Shown: piece by piece, positions 33,744-43,303 of the stretch
How positions within the stretch are numbered: the first letter of the stretch is position 1
How the letters are laid out: each line of letters starts with the position of its first letter
NCBI RefSeq assembly: GCF_900109735.1
Contig: NZ_FOAS01000010.1
Coordinates: forward strand, 109,871 to 173,870
Length of the DNA: 64,000 nt
Source: Atopomonas hussainii
GTDB taxonomy: Bacteria; Pseudomonadota; Gammaproteobacteria; Pseudomonadales; Pseudomonadaceae
Direction of reading: 5' to 3'
The notes under the pieces: model-generated
What the model was told of the DNA's origin: nothing
The model's database searches: none
What the model saw: the letters and a program-made list of their open reading frames with translations, nothing else
Position numbers and translations under genes: made by a program

Positions 33744-34342
33744 TGCGCAATATCAACCTCTATCGCCTCGAACGGCCGCGCCGGCAATCCACCCCGCTAC
33801 TGCGTCACGCCAAGCTAGGCGCGTTTGTGTTGGTGCCGCTGTTGATCGCGCATGCCAGTTGGTTGGGCTGGCAGCTGCAGCAGGCCAAACAGCGCACCGC
33901 GCAGCTGCGCGTTGGCGCCGAATTGATTCAGCAAGAACGTGAGCAGCTGGAAGAAAACTTTCGTCTGCCGGTGCTCGATGAAGCCCTGCCGCTGGAGCTG
34001 GCCAAGGCGGAAGCGGTGAACCGCGAGCTGGAGCGCCTCGATGATTATCTGCGCCTGCTCGACAGCGCTGCGGTGGGCGGCTATGCCAGTGTGCTGCAAG
34101 GTTTGTCCGAGCGGCATCAGCAAGGCATCTGGCTGACCCGCATTGAGCTTAACGAAGGCTTGGCGCTGCTGCGCTTGCGTGGCAATGCCAGCAGTCAGGC
34201 GCAGGTTAAACCGTATCTCGATTCTTTAGGTGGCCACGGCGCGTTCACCGGGCGTTTGTTTCGCCAGTTTGAGCTCAAGCGCGATGAGGCGGGCTTCCAG
34301 CATTTCAGCTTGTCCAGCGACCTGCAGGAGGCCACGCCATGA
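33743..34342 (+). CDS. MSHA biogenesis protein, PilN-like (second MshI)
   Basis: 199 residues. MRNINLYRLERPRRQSTPL is the PilN-type N-terminal cytoplasmic tail that binds the PilM-like protein, followed by one membrane helix (FVLVPLLIAHASWLGWQL) and a coiled periplasmic segment (AQLRVGAELIQQEREQLEEN). It starts on the last base of the mshI stop (TGATG). In Vibrio the same position holds a second gene often called mshI2. Confidence 0.85.
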   Translation: MRNINLYRLERPRRQSTPLLRHAKLGAFVLVPLLIAHASWLGWQLQQAKQRTAQLRVGAELIQQEREQLEENFRLPVLDEALPLELAKAEAVNRELERLDDYLRLLDSAAVGGYASVLQGLSERHQQGIWLTRIELNEGLALLRLRGNASSQAQVKPYLDSLGGHGAFTGRLFRQFELKRDEAGFQHFSLSSDLQEATP

Positions 34343-35013
34343 AAGCCTTGTTAGCGCGTTGGTATGGGCTTAATGCACGGGAGCAAAATTTGGCCTTGCT
34401 GGTCGCCTTCGCCGTGTTCGGCATGCTCTATGTGCTGGTAGTGGTTGATCCGCTCGAGGCGGCGATCAAGGCACAGCACGCTGAGGTGAGTCAGCTGTCG
34501 ACACAAATGGACGACAACCAGAGTGCACTAACGGACATGCAAGGCAAGCTCGCCGCTGACCCGAACTTGCCTTACCGCACGCGCCTGTTGGCGGCGCAAG
34601 ACCGGCAGAACCAGCTACAGGCGCAGTTGGATGGCCAGACTGCGGCGTTGATTTCGCCGCAACAGATGAAAAACCTGCTGCAAACCTTGCTCAAAGAACA
34701 GCCCGGTTTGCAGCTCAATGCGCTCAGTAGTTTTAGCGAGCCGCTGCAGTTATCTAAGCCTGATGCCGATAAACCCGATGCAGATAAAACTGACGCGCCG
34801 CCGGTAGCGGTGCTGTATCGCCACGGGGTACGCATGCAGTTATCGGGCAGTTATTTCTATGTGCTGAAGTATTTGCAGCAAGTGGAAGGCAGTGGCTGGC
34901 GGCTGTATTGGCAGCGTCTGGATTACCGGGTCGGTGAGGCCGGGCCGAGTCATGCTGAGATCGAATTGGAGGTCTATACCTTGAGCCGTTCAGCGGAGTG
35001 GATCGGTGTTTAA
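34339..35013 (+). CDS. mshJ: MSHA biogenesis protein MshJ (PilO-like)
   Basis: 224 residues with one N-terminal membrane helix (LALLVAFAVFGMLYVLVVV) and a coiled coil then a ferredoxin-like fold, the PilO/MshJ arrangement. A short repeat DADKPDADKTDA at about residues 140-151 looks like a local 4-residue slippage expansion. ATGA overlap with the preceding gene; the end overlaps mshK by eight bases. Confidence 0.88.
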   Translation: MKALLARWYGLNAREQNLALLVAFAVFGMLYVLVVVDPLEAAIKAQHAEVSQLSTQMDDNQSALTDMQGKLAADPNLPYRTRLLAAQDRQNQLQAQLDGQTAALISPQQMKNLLQTLLKEQPGLQLNALSSFSEPLQLSKPDADKPDADKTDAPPVAVLYRHGVRMQLSGSYFYVLKYLQQVEGSGWRLYWQRLDYRVGEAGPSHAEIELEVYTLSRSAEWIGV

Positions 35014-35329
35014 GTTGGCCCTGTTAGCCAGCGCGCTGCTGGGCGCGGCTAGCGCTTGGGCGGCCGTCGACCCAACCTTGCCACCGGCAGGGCAAGCCGC
35101 CGTGTCTGCTGCGCAAGCCAGTGAAGAAACCTTGCAGCTACAAGCCATCTTGCGTGACCGCCGGGGGGCGGTGCGCGCCATGATTAACGGCCAAAGCCTA
35201 AGCGTGGGTGACCGTATTGGCGGGCATCAGCTGGTGGCGATCAATAAAGCAGACGTTGTCTTAGAACACGCCGGTCAGCAGCGCACAGTGCGTTTGGCGC
35301 GCCCGGTCATAACGAAGAGTCGACCATGA
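35006..35329 (+). CDS. mshK: MSHA biogenesis protein MshK (PilP-like)
   Basis: 107 residues. Signal peptide MFKLALLASALLGAASAWA, a short linker and a PilP/GspC-like beta domain: LQAILRDRRGAVRAMINGQSLSVGDRIGGHQLVAINKADVVL. It links the inner-membrane platform to the secretin. GTG start, overlapping mshJ. The stop overlaps mshL by four bases. Confidence 0.88.
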   Translation: MFKLALLASALLGAASAWAAVDPTLPPAGQAAVSAAQASEETLQLQAILRDRRGAVRAMINGQSLSVGDRIGGHQLVAINKADVVLEHAGQQRTVRLARPVITKSRP

Positions 35330-36915
35330 TCAAACCAACACATTCGCTAACCGTGCTACTGCTGTTGGGGGCCTTGAGCTTAAGCGCATGCCAGTCGTTT
35401 CGTGATGGTGAGCAGCAACTCTACGAGCAGACCAACCGCCAGCTAGACGAAGCGCTGAAGCAAAGTCGCGAACACAATCGCCCACCGGCGGCGGTGCAGG
35501 CGGCGCTGATTCCGCCGCTTAACTACGACAACCTGCCGGTGCGCAGTGGCCCGCGTTTCGATGTGTCGGCCATTGATATGCCGGCGCGCGAATTCTTTCT
35601 AAGCCTGATGGAAGGCGCCGGGCAAAACCTAGTGGTCGCCCCGCAAGTGGATGGGCTGATTACCTTCAACTTGAAAAACGTCACCCTCGAAGAAGTCTTG
35701 GCGGCGGTGCGCGATGTGTACGGGTTTGACTTCCAGCGCACTGCCTACGGCTATCGCATCCTGCCCAATCAGGTAATCACCCGCACCTACGATGTCGATT
35801 ACCTCAACGTGCAGCGTGAAGGCGTGTCAGAAACCCAAGTCAGCTCCGGGCAAGCCACTACCAGCAATAGCTCGGACTCCAGCAGTGGCGGCACTACCAC
35901 CAGCACCAGCTCGAGCACAGTGCCGGCCAGCCGTTTGACTACCACCAGCACCTCCGACCTGTGGGCCGAGTTGCAAACTGTGGTGGCGATGATTATCGGC
36001 GGCGAAGACGCCAACAGCGTGGTGGTTAACCCGCAGGCAGGCCTGTTGGTGGTGCGCGCTTCGGTGAGCGATCAGCAAGCGGTGGAAAGCTTCCTCGCTC
36101 AAGCGCAGCGCAACTTGCAGCGCCAAGTGGTGCTGGAAGCGAAGATTCTCGAAGTACGCCTCGACGATGGCTTTCAGGCTGGGGTGAACTGGCAGTACTT
36201 CTCAGGGCAAAAAGGCGTCACGGCTGGTGGTGCTGCGCTAGGCGGCAGCACAGGTATTGATGGGGTGTTTGGCTTTGTCTTTGACTTCGGCAAGTTCGAA
36301 GGCGCGATTGAGCTGCTCGAAACCCAAGGTGAAGTGCGCGTGCTGTCTAACCCAAGGGTTTCCACCCTGAATAACCAAAAAGCGGTGATTAAAGTCGGCA
36401 CTGATGAGTACTTCGTCACCGACGTCTCGACCACCACCACAACCACCTCTGGTGGCACCAGTTCGCCAGATTTGGACATCACCCTGACGCCGTTCTTCTC
36501 CGGTATCTCCTTAGATGTCACCCCGCAAATCGACCAGCGTGACGACGTGACGCTGCATGTGCGCCCGACTATCAGCAAGGTCGAAGACCAGAACAAATCT
36601 ATTCTGCTCGGTGATGCCGAGTTCAACCTGCCGCTGGCGCTGTCGACCACCCGTCAATCGGACTCCATCGTGCGCGCCAAAAGCGGCCAAGTGGTGGTGA
36701 TCGGCGGCTTAATGCAAAACGCCAACGACAACACCGACGCCGGTTTGCCGTGGGCCACACAGCTGCCAGTGATTGGCGGCTTGTTTAAACAGCAACGCAA
36801 AGCCCTGCAAAAGAGTGAGCTGGTGATTCTGCTGCGCCCGGTGGTGGTGGCGAATAACGAAACTTGGCTGCGTCAGATTCAAGACAGCGCCGAAGCCTTC
36901 AAGGTGCTGAGGTAA
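35326..36915 (+). CDS. mshL: MSHA outer-membrane secretin MshL
   Basis: 529 residues. Lipoprotein signal with a lipobox LSAC (Cys22), a STN-like domain (about 78-135), a Ser/Thr-rich linker around residues 175-210 made of repeated SSS/TTT blocks, and the C-terminal secretin core from about 250 (VVLEAKILEVRLDDGFQAGVNW, VLSNPRVSTLNNQKAVIKVG, VVIGGLMQNANDNTDAGLPWA). It forms the pore through which the pilus exits. A second Thr-rich run lies near residue 365. ATGA overlap with mshK. Confidence 0.95.
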   Translation: MIKPTHSLTVLLLLGALSLSACQSFRDGEQQLYEQTNRQLDEALKQSREHNRPPAAVQAALIPPLNYDNLPVRSGPRFDVSAIDMPAREFFLSLMEGAGQNLVVAPQVDGLITFNLKNVTLEEVLAAVRDVYGFDFQRTAYGYRILPNQVITRTYDVDYLNVQREGVSETQVSSGQATTSNSSDSSSGGTTTSTSSSTVPASRLTTTSTSDLWAELQTVVAMIIGGEDANSVVVNPQAGLLVVRASVSDQQAVESFLAQAQRNLQRQVVLEAKILEVRLDDGFQAGVNWQYFSGQKGVTAGGAALGGSTGIDGVFGFVFDFGKFEGAIELLETQGEVRVLSNPRVSTLNNQKAVIKVGTDEYFVTDVSTTTTTTSGGTSSPDLDITLTPFFSGISLDVTPQIDQRDDVTLHVRPTISKVEDQNKSILLGDAEFNLPLALSTTRQSDSIVRAKSGQVVVIGGLMQNANDNTDAGLPWATQLPVIGGLFKQQRKALQKSELVILLRPVVVANNETWLRQIQDSAEAFKVLR

Positions 36916-36918
36916 GTC

Positions 36919-37893
36919 ATGTATCAGGCCTTCTATGGGCTGCGCGAAATGCCCTTCTCGCTGACCCCGAACACCGAGTTCATGGTGCGCTTGCCGGGCC
37001 ATCAGGAGTGCTTGAACTTGCTCTTAGTGGCGCTGGAGCAAGGTGAGGGCTTTATCAAAATCAGCGGCGAAGTGGGCACCGGCAAAACCTTGTTGTGCCG
37101 CGCTTTGCTCAACAGCCTCGACGCCGAGCGCTTTCAGCTCGCCTATGTGCCCAACCCGTGCCTGACCCCAGAAGGTTTGCGCCGCGCGGTGGCCCGCGAG
37201 CTGCGCTTGGTAGAGGCCGATAGCCTTGGCGAAATTGCCCTGCTGGAAGCGATTAACCAAAAGCTGATCGAGCTGGCGCACGCCGGGCGTAGCTGTGTGC
37301 TGCTGATTGATGAAGCACAAGCCCTGCCGGATGACACCTTAGAAGCGCTGCGCTTGCTGACTAACCTAGAAACCGAGCGCAGCAAACTGTTGCAGGTGGT
37401 GTTGTTCGGCCAGCCCGAGTTGGATGACGTGCTAGGGCAGGAACGCTTCCGCCAGTTGCGTCAGCGGATCACCTTTTCTTATCGCCTCAAGCAGCTTGAG
37501 GGCGAGCAGATTGAGCGTTACCTCAATCATCGCTTGAGCGTGGCTGGTTACAACGGCCCGGCCTTGTTTGAACGCGCCGCGCTGCGCTTGCTGGCGCAGG
37601 GTACGCGGGGCGTGCCGCGGCTGATCAATATCGTCGCGCACAAGGCGCTGATGGTCGGCTTTGGCAAAGGCCAGCGACGCATTCCGCGCAGTTTTGTCCA
37701 GCGCGCCTTGGACGATACCGAAGGCGTGCAGGGGCCAGCGAACGCTCAGCCTCGCTGGCCTTGGGGCGTGGCCGCCGGTTTGGTCGTGGCGTTAACCCTG
37801 TGGCAAGCGCCTGCCTTGTTGAACTGGTTGCAACCGTGGCTGCCCACTGTCGCCAACGCCGAACAAGGAGGTGGCGATGAGTCTGGTCAATGA
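36919..37893 (+). CDS. mshM: MSHA biogenesis ATPase MshM (ExeA-like AAA protein)
   Basis: 324 residues. MYQAFYGLREMPFSLTPN is the family N-terminus; Walker A GEVGTGKT at 50-57 and Walker B VLLIDEAQAL at about 131-140. A C-terminal membrane helix (WGVAAGLVVALTLW) at about 281-296 exposes a short periplasmic tail. Members resemble ExeA and help place the secretin. The 3' end overlaps mshN by 17 bases. Confidence 0.92.
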   Translation: MYQAFYGLREMPFSLTPNTEFMVRLPGHQECLNLLLVALEQGEGFIKISGEVGTGKTLLCRALLNSLDAERFQLAYVPNPCLTPEGLRRAVARELRLVEADSLGEIALLEAINQKLIELAHAGRSCVLLIDEAQALPDDTLEALRLLTNLETERSKLLQVVLFGQPELDDVLGQERFRQLRQRITFSYRLKQLEGEQIERYLNHRLSVAGYNGPALFERAALRLLAQGTRGVPRLINIVAHKALMVGFGKGQRRIPRSFVQRALDDTEGVQGPANAQPRWPWGVAAGLVVALTLWQAPALLNWLQPWLPTVANAEQGGGDESGQ

Positions 37894-39250
37894 GATGCTG
37901 CGTGACTTAGAAGCACGCCGCGCCAGCCCGGAAGAAACCGCACCGTTTGCCGGCATGGCGCCGGTGGATGACGACCCCGACGAGCGCCTGCAAGACCGCC
38001 TTAGTCGCAAGCGCCCGTTACTCGCTTGGCTAGGTGGCTGCGCGCTGCTGGCGATTCTGCTCGGTATGTCTTTGAAAGTGATTTTTGACCCGGCCGCCAA
38101 GCCAGCCCCAGCGGTAGTGCAGGCTCCAACACCTGTGGTGCCTGCTGTGACACCGGCGCCGGCCTTGGCGCAGATTCAAGCCGTGCTGCCGCAAAACCAA
38201 GGCGAGCGCTTTGTCTTGCAGCTGCTCTTGGATAAACCCGTGAGCTACGAGCGCAAAGACGAAGACGGCGCCATCAGCATTCGCCTGCCCGCCACCGCAC
38301 TGCCGCAAGGCTTGCAGCAAGGCCGCGTGCAGCGTGCGCCACTGGTGTTGTCGTGGCGCTTAGAGCCGCAAGGTAATGATGTGCAGCTGCTGTTGGTGGC
38401 CCTAGGCGGCACCTTGCAAGTGGATGATCGCCTCGAAAGCGCCGCCGATCGTTGGCAGCTGTGGCTAGAAGTCACCCCGCGCGCCGCCGAGGCCGAACTG
38501 GACTTAACCGACCTGCCGATTGCCGAAGAAGCCAGCGAGCCGGTTGAGCTGTTCGCCGTGCCGGTCAGTGCACCGCCGGCAGAGCCCACACAGCCTGCCA
38601 CTCACACGGCTAACACGGCGCCAGCGGTGCGCGCCCAGCCAACGGCGAACACACAGATTAAAGTCACCCCGCGTCGCCAAGACGAGCTGAGTCGCGCCAA
38701 GCAAGCCATGCTCGCGCAGGATTACTTAGGCGCTATCACCTTGCTGGAAACCGCCCAGCGTGAGCAGCCGGACAACAGCGAAGTCAGCGCTTGGTTGGCC
38801 AAAGCGTATTTGGCCGCCGGGCAAATCAATCAGCTACAGAGCTGGCTGCCGGGGCAAATCGCCCGTCATCCGCAAAACAGCGAGCTGCGCATGCTCTTAG
38901 CGCGGGGCCAGCTGGAGCAAGGCCAAGCCGCCGCTGCGGCGCAAACCTTAAGTGGTTATCTACCGCCGCTGGCTAAAGACCCGGCCTACCACGCGCTGCT
39001 CGCTGCCACTTACCAGCAAACCGGCAACTGGGCGCAAAGCGCCGAGCGCTATCAAGAGTTGCTGCGCTATCAAGCGGGCCAAGGCAGCTGGCAGCTCGGC
39101 TTGGCCATCGCGCTGGAGCAACTGGGCGACCTGCGTACGGCGAGCAATCATTACCGGTTGGGCTTGGCTACTGGCAGCTTGCAAGGTGCTTCTGCCGATT
39201 ACGCGCGCAGTCGTTTAGCCGCGCTGCTGAAGGAATTAGGCGATGAGTGA
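37877..39250 (+). CDS. mshN: MSHA biogenesis protein MshN (TPR)
   Basis: 457 residues. An N-terminal membrane helix (LLAWLGGCALLAILLGMSLKV), a Pro-rich periplasmic linker and, from about residue 270, tetratricopeptide-type repeats (ALLARGQLEQGQAAAAAQTL and following). ATG 37877 is the start; an in-frame GTG at 37871 overlaps the AAGGAGG ribosome site and is rejected. The Pro/Thr-rich 175-235 stretch is likely flexible. Overlaps mshE by eight bases. Confidence 0.9.
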   Translation: MSLVNEMLRDLEARRASPEETAPFAGMAPVDDDPDERLQDRLSRKRPLLAWLGGCALLAILLGMSLKVIFDPAAKPAPAVVQAPTPVVPAVTPAPALAQIQAVLPQNQGERFVLQLLLDKPVSYERKDEDGAISIRLPATALPQGLQQGRVQRAPLVLSWRLEPQGNDVQLLLVALGGTLQVDDRLESAADRWQLWLEVTPRAAEAELDLTDLPIAEEASEPVELFAVPVSAPPAEPTQPATHTANTAPAVRAQPTANTQIKVTPRRQDELSRAKQAMLAQDYLGAITLLETAQREQPDNSEVSAWLAKAYLAAGQINQLQSWLPGQIARHPQNSELRMLLARGQLEQGQAAAAAQTLSGYLPPLAKDPAYHALLAATYQQTGNWAQSAERYQELLRYQAGQGSWQLGLAIALEQLGDLRTASNHYRLGLATGSLQGASADYARSRLAALLKELGDE

Positions 39251-40973
39251 AGAACAAGGCCAACGGAAAAAACTGCGCATCGGCGATGTGCTGATCCAAG
39301 CCGGGCTATTAACCGATGCGCAGCTGGGCCTCGCCCTGCAGGAACAAAAACGCGCCGGCACTAAGCTCGGCCGCACTGTGGTGGACATGGGCTTTGTCAC
39401 CGAAGTGCGTTTGCTTAAGGCGTTGTCCGAGCAGCTGCAAGTGCCGTTTATCGAGCTTAAGCACTTTAAGTTCAACCAAGAACTGATCCAAAAACTGCCG
39501 GAAACCATGGCCCGCCGCTACCGCGCGCTGGTGCTGGCCAAAGAGCCGGAAGGCTTGCGCGTGGCCATGAGCGACCCGCTCGACTTAATGGCCATGGACG
39601 CCCTCGAACACCACCTAAAAGACCGTCTGCTGCCGGCGGTGGTGCGCGAAGGCGAGCTGGTCGAGACCCTTGAGCTGGTCTATCGCCGCACCAGCGAAAT
39701 CGCCTCGATTGCCGGTGAGCTGGAAGAAGACCTCGCCGACAGCGACTTCGACCTCGCCCGCCTGTCGGACGACAGCAACACCGAAGCGCCGGTGGTGCGC
39801 CTGCTGCAAACCTTGTTTGAAGACGCCGTGCAAATGAAGGCCTCGGACATTCACATCGAGCCCGACGAAGGCGTGGTGCGCATCCGCCAGCGTATCGACG
39901 GTGTGCTCAACGAGCAGGTGATGAAAGAAAAACGCATCGCCTCAGCCTTGGTGATGCGCTTAAAGATCATGTCCGGTTTGGATATCTCGGAAAAACGCCT
40001 GCCGCAGGATGGCCGCTTCAATATCCGGGTGAAAAACCGCAGCCTCGACGTGCGTGTCTCGACCATGCCTGTGCAATACGGCGAGTCGGTGGTGATGCGT
40101 CTGCTCGATCAGTCAGCCGGCGTGTTTAGTCTGGATAAAACCGGCATGCCGGCGGATTTGCTGGCGCGTTTTCGCCGTTTGCTGCAGCGCCCGTTTGGCC
40201 TGGTGCTGGTCACTGGCCCGACAGGTTCGGGTAAAACCACCAGCCTGTATGCCGGGCTGTCGGAGCTTAATAGCCCGGATAAAAAAATCATCACCGTGGA
40301 AGACCCGGTGGAATACCGCCTGCCACGTATCAACCAAGTGCAGGTCAACGCCAAGATCGACCTGACCTTCGCCCGCGTGTTGCGCGCTGCGTTGCGCCAA
40401 GACCCGGACATCGTGCTGATTGGTGAGATGCGCGACCAAGAAACCGCCGAAATCGGCCTGCGCGCCGCACTGACCGGTCACTTGGTGCTATCCACCTTGC
40501 ACACCAACGATGCGATGACCTCGGCCATGCGCTTGATCGACATGGGCGCCGAGCCGTTCTTGGTCGCTACCTCGTTAAATGCCGTGTTGGCGCAGCGCTT
40601 GATTCGCCGCATCTGCGAAAACTGCATGGAAGAGTACGAGCCCGCCTTGCAGCAACGTGTGTGGCTGGAAAGCCTCGCCGGGCATTCGCTAGAGGGGCGT
40701 AAGTTCAAGCATGGCAATGGCTGCCACCACTGCAATAACACAGGCTATCGCGGTCGTATCGGTGTGTATGAGCTGCTGGAAATGGACGATGCCATGGTCA
40801 GCGCCCTGCGCAGCGCCGATCCGGAAACCTTCGCTCAAGCGGCCAAGCGCAACCCCAATTACCGGCCACTGGCCAACTGCGCGCTGGACTACGCCTTGGC
40901 TGGCGTGACCAGTGTCGAGGAGGTACTCAAGGTGTGCGCCACGCTGACGGATAGCATGGAAGGCGCCGTGTAA
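39243..40973 (+). CDS. mshE: MSHA assembly ATPase MshE (GspE/PilB family)
   Basis: 576 residues. N-terminal MshEN region with two tandem motifs (about 12-35, RIGDVLIQAGLLTDAQLGLA; and 41-64, KLGRTVVDMGFVTEVRLLKA), the type that binds c-di-GMP in V. cholerae MshE. The ATPase core follows with Walker A GPTGSGKTTS near 325-334, an Asp box, Walker B region RQDPDIVLIGEMRDQET and the zinc tetracysteine site C-x2-C ... C-x2-C (CENC and CHHC). Powers pilus extension from the cytoplasm. Overlap with mshG is one base (TAATGG). Confidence 0.95.
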   Translation: MSEEQGQRKKLRIGDVLIQAGLLTDAQLGLALQEQKRAGTKLGRTVVDMGFVTEVRLLKALSEQLQVPFIELKHFKFNQELIQKLPETMARRYRALVLAKEPEGLRVAMSDPLDLMAMDALEHHLKDRLLPAVVREGELVETLELVYRRTSEIASIAGELEEDLADSDFDLARLSDDSNTEAPVVRLLQTLFEDAVQMKASDIHIEPDEGVVRIRQRIDGVLNEQVMKEKRIASALVMRLKIMSGLDISEKRLPQDGRFNIRVKNRSLDVRVSTMPVQYGESVVMRLLDQSAGVFSLDKTGMPADLLARFRRLLQRPFGLVLVTGPTGSGKTTSLYAGLSELNSPDKKIITVEDPVEYRLPRINQVQVNAKIDLTFARVLRAALRQDPDIVLIGEMRDQETAEIGLRAALTGHLVLSTLHTNDAMTSAMRLIDMGAEPFLVATSLNAVLAQRLIRRICENCMEEYEPALQQRVWLESLAGHSLEGRKFKHGNGCHHCNNTGYRGRIGVYELLEMDDAMVSALRSADPETFAQAAKRNPNYRPLANCALDYALAGVTSVEEVLKVCATLTDSMEGAV

Positions 40974-42214
40974 TGGCCGAGTTTCACTATCAGGGGCGTA
41001 ATGCGCAGGGCGCTAAGGTCTCTGGTGTGCTCAGTGCCGCCAATGCGCAGGCTGTTGCGCAAACCTTGCAGTCGCAGCGCATCACCCCGCTGGCGATTGA
41101 AGAGCAAGCCGCGAGCGGGGCGGGCGGCGACGATGTGCTGCAGCAAATCCGCCAGCGCTTTAAGCGCCGCAAGGTGGCGCTGGAAGAACTGATTATCTTC
41201 TGCCGCCAGATGCGCAGCCTGAACAAAGCCGGCGTGCCCATTATTCGCGCCATGCGCGGCTTGGCCGAATCTGGGCGTAACGAGTTTTTTGCCGAGGTGC
41301 TGCAAGAAGTGGCCACGGACATGGAGTCCGGGATGAGCTTGGCGGCTGCGCTGCGCCAGCACCCTAAAGTGTTTATGCCGCTGTTTATCAGCATGATTAA
41401 CGTCGGCGAAAACACCGGTAAGTTGGATGTCGCGTTCGGTGAGTTATCCGGCTATCTGGAGCTAGAGCGCGAAACCCGCAAGCGCATCAAGCAGGCCACC
41501 CGTTATCCCACCTTCGTGATGCTGGCCATGGGCGTGGCGCTGACGGTGATCAACCTGTTTGTGATTCCGGCGTTTGCCAAAGTGTTCGAGCAGTTTCGCG
41601 CCGAACTGCCGCTGCCCACGCGCATCTTGATCGGCATGTCCGATTTCATGGTCAATTATTGGTGGCTGCTGTTGCTGATTCTGGTCGGCAGTTTGGTGGC
41701 GTTTTTTCGCTACATCAAAACCGATGATGGCGCCTTGTGGTGGGACAAAACCAAGCTGCGCCTGCCCATCGTGGGCGGTGTTTTTGAGCGCATCGCCTTG
41801 GGCCGTTTCTCGCGCACCTTCGCCATGATGTACCAGTCTGGCGTGCCGATTCTGCAAACTTTGTCGGTGAATGCCGGCAGCGTCGGCAACTTGTATATCG
41901 GCAATGCCATCATCGAGATGCGCGCCGGGGTCGAGCGTGGCGAAGCGCTCACCCGCACCGCGGCCAATACCGGGCTGTTTACACCGTTGGTCTTGCAAAT
42001 GATGGCGGTCGGCGAAGAAACCGGCTCGCTGGATTCATTATTTCTTGAAGTGGCCGACTTCTATGAACAAGAGGTCGACTACGACTTAAAACGCCTTGCC
42101 GATGCTATTGAGCCGATCTTGATTGTGGCGCTGGGCATTATGGTCTTGGTGTTGGCGCTGGGCGTGTTCCTGCCGATGTGGGAACTGTCGTCGGCGGCCA
42201 AGGGGAAAATGTGA
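40973..42214 (+). CDS. mshG: MSHA inner-membrane platform protein MshG (GspF/PilC family)
   Basis: 413 residues. Two GspF domains, each ending in a helix: FCRQMRSLNKAGVPIIRAMRGL and FSRTFAMMYQSGVPILQTLSV, with three hydrophobic stretches (TFVMLAMGVALTVINLFVIPA, WWLLLLILVGSLVAFF and ILIVALGIMVLVLALGVFLPMW). ATG 40973 shares a base with the mshE stop. Platform subunit that the ATPase acts on. Confidence 0.94.
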   Translation: MAEFHYQGRNAQGAKVSGVLSAANAQAVAQTLQSQRITPLAIEEQAASGAGGDDVLQQIRQRFKRRKVALEELIIFCRQMRSLNKAGVPIIRAMRGLAESGRNEFFAEVLQEVATDMESGMSLAAALRQHPKVFMPLFISMINVGENTGKLDVAFGELSGYLELERETRKRIKQATRYPTFVMLAMGVALTVINLFVIPAFAKVFEQFRAELPLPTRILIGMSDFMVNYWWLLLLILVGSLVAFFRYIKTDDGALWWDKTKLRLPIVGGVFERIALGRFSRTFAMMYQSGVPILQTLSVNAGSVGNLYIGNAIIEMRAGVERGEALTRTAANTGLFTPLVLQMMAVGEETGSLDSLFLEVADFYEQEVDYDLKRLADAIEPILIVALGIMVLVLALGVFLPMWELSSAAKGKM

Positions 42215-42747
42215 GTCACCCCGACTATGCTCAAGATAAGCAAATCAGTCGCCTGAGAATTGTTGTCACACTGGTGCTAAGTCTGTTGGGCGGCAGTGTT
42301 GCGTGGATGATGTTAGAGCGCGCCAGCGCAGTGCTTGAACAGCGCACGGTGGCGGCGATTCGCGGCAGTTTGGCCGACAGCGTGTTGGCCGAAGTGGCCG
42401 AAGCCATGGCCGCTGGCAAGCCGGCGCCGGATCTGCACGCGGTGAACCCGTTCACCCTGCTGAGCTGGCAGCCCGAGCAGTATTGCGGCGAGTTGCAAGG
42501 TAACGCAGCGCCGCAGCCGGGGTGCTGGCATTACCTAACAGATCGCAAGTGGGTGGTATATCGCTTGCAAGCACGATGGATAACGCCTGAGGAAGGCGGC
42601 ATTTTGGCGCTGGAGATTCGACGCTTAGGCGCTGAAGTGTTAAATAGTTCACACAATGTGCCGAAAAACGGCACTGCGGCCGTGTACGAAATGGACGACG
42701 TCAGCGCTGAGGAATTGCGCCGGTACATCCGCCGCTTAGAGCTCTAG
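42211..42747 (+). CDS. mshF: MSHA biogenesis protein MshF
   Basis: 178 residues. A single membrane helix near the N-terminus (IVVTLVLSLLGGSVAWMML) and a small extracytoplasmic domain. Start set at GTG 42211 (GTGA overlap with the mshG stop, AAGGGG before it); an upstream in-frame ATG at 42178 lies inside mshG. The family is poorly conserved and the name rests mostly on position between mshG and the pilin genes. Confidence 0.75.
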   Translation: MSHPDYAQDKQISRLRIVVTLVLSLLGGSVAWMMLERASAVLEQRTVAAIRGSLADSVLAEVAEAMAAGKPAPDLHAVNPFTLLSWQPEQYCGELQGNAAPQPGCWHYLTDRKWVVYRLQARWITPEEGGILALEIRRLGAEVLNSSHNVPKNGTAAVYEMDDVSAEELRRYIRRLEL

Positions 42748-42755
42748 GAGGCCCT

Positions 42756-43280
42756 ATGCGTCAACGCGGTTTTACCTTGATTGAACTGATCGTGGTCATC
42801 GCCATTCTTGGCATTTTGGCTGCCGTGGCCTTGCCGCGCTTTATCAACGCCACCAAAGATGCTCACGAAGCGGCAGTGCGCGGTACCGCCGGCGCCTTAG
42901 CCTCGGCCGTTTTGCTAGTGCGTTCACAATGGGAAGTTAACCGCAACGGCGGCTCGCAGGGCTGTAGCGGCACTAACTGCCAGCAAAACGTGGCGGGTTT
43001 CGGCAACGGCACTGTGGATGTCAACGCCAACGGCTGGCCGATCGGTATCAATCGCGGGGCGGGTACACTGCCGGCCACTACTGCAATGAGTGTTGCAACC
43101 TGCGGCGAAGTGTTTAACAACGTTTTGCAAGGCTCGGCGCCAACGATTACAGGCACCAACCCGGATTACACCGTTACGGCGGCTACCACTATCTGCACGT
43201 TCGCTTACAACCTAGATGGTGGTAACGACAATATTCAATACAACGCCAATAACGGTGAAGTCACCGTTACCTTTCAGTAA
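42756..43280 (+). CDS. mshB: MSHA minor pilin MshB
   Basis: 174 residues. Type IV prepilin N-terminus with a six-residue leader: MRQRG followed by FTLIELIVVIAILGILAAVALP, cleaved between Gly5 and Phe6, with Glu at +5. The globular part has four cysteines (two close together, CSGTNC), so disulfides are likely. AGGAGGC sits four bases before the ATG, one of the stronger ribosome sites of the cluster. Confidence 0.88.
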   Translation: MRQRGFTLIELIVVIAILGILAAVALPRFINATKDAHEAAVRGTAGALASAVLLVRSQWEVNRNGGSQGCSGTNCQQNVAGFGNGTVDVNANGWPIGINRGAGTLPATTAMSVATCGEVFNNVLQGSAPTITGTNPDYTVTAATTICTFAYNLDGGNDNIQYNANNGEVTVTFQ

Positions 43281-43303
43281 CACGGCATGAGGTCCATGTA
43301 CGT

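Noticed and set aside
34740..34803. DADKPDADKTDA repeat as evidence of a phase-variable tract in mshJ
   Set aside because: The unit is 15 bases (in frame), with only two copies, so it would not switch the gene.
35860..35955. Ser/Thr codon repeats in mshL as a microsatellite
   Set aside because: Codons for Ser and Thr vary and the run is a common flexible linker in secretins.
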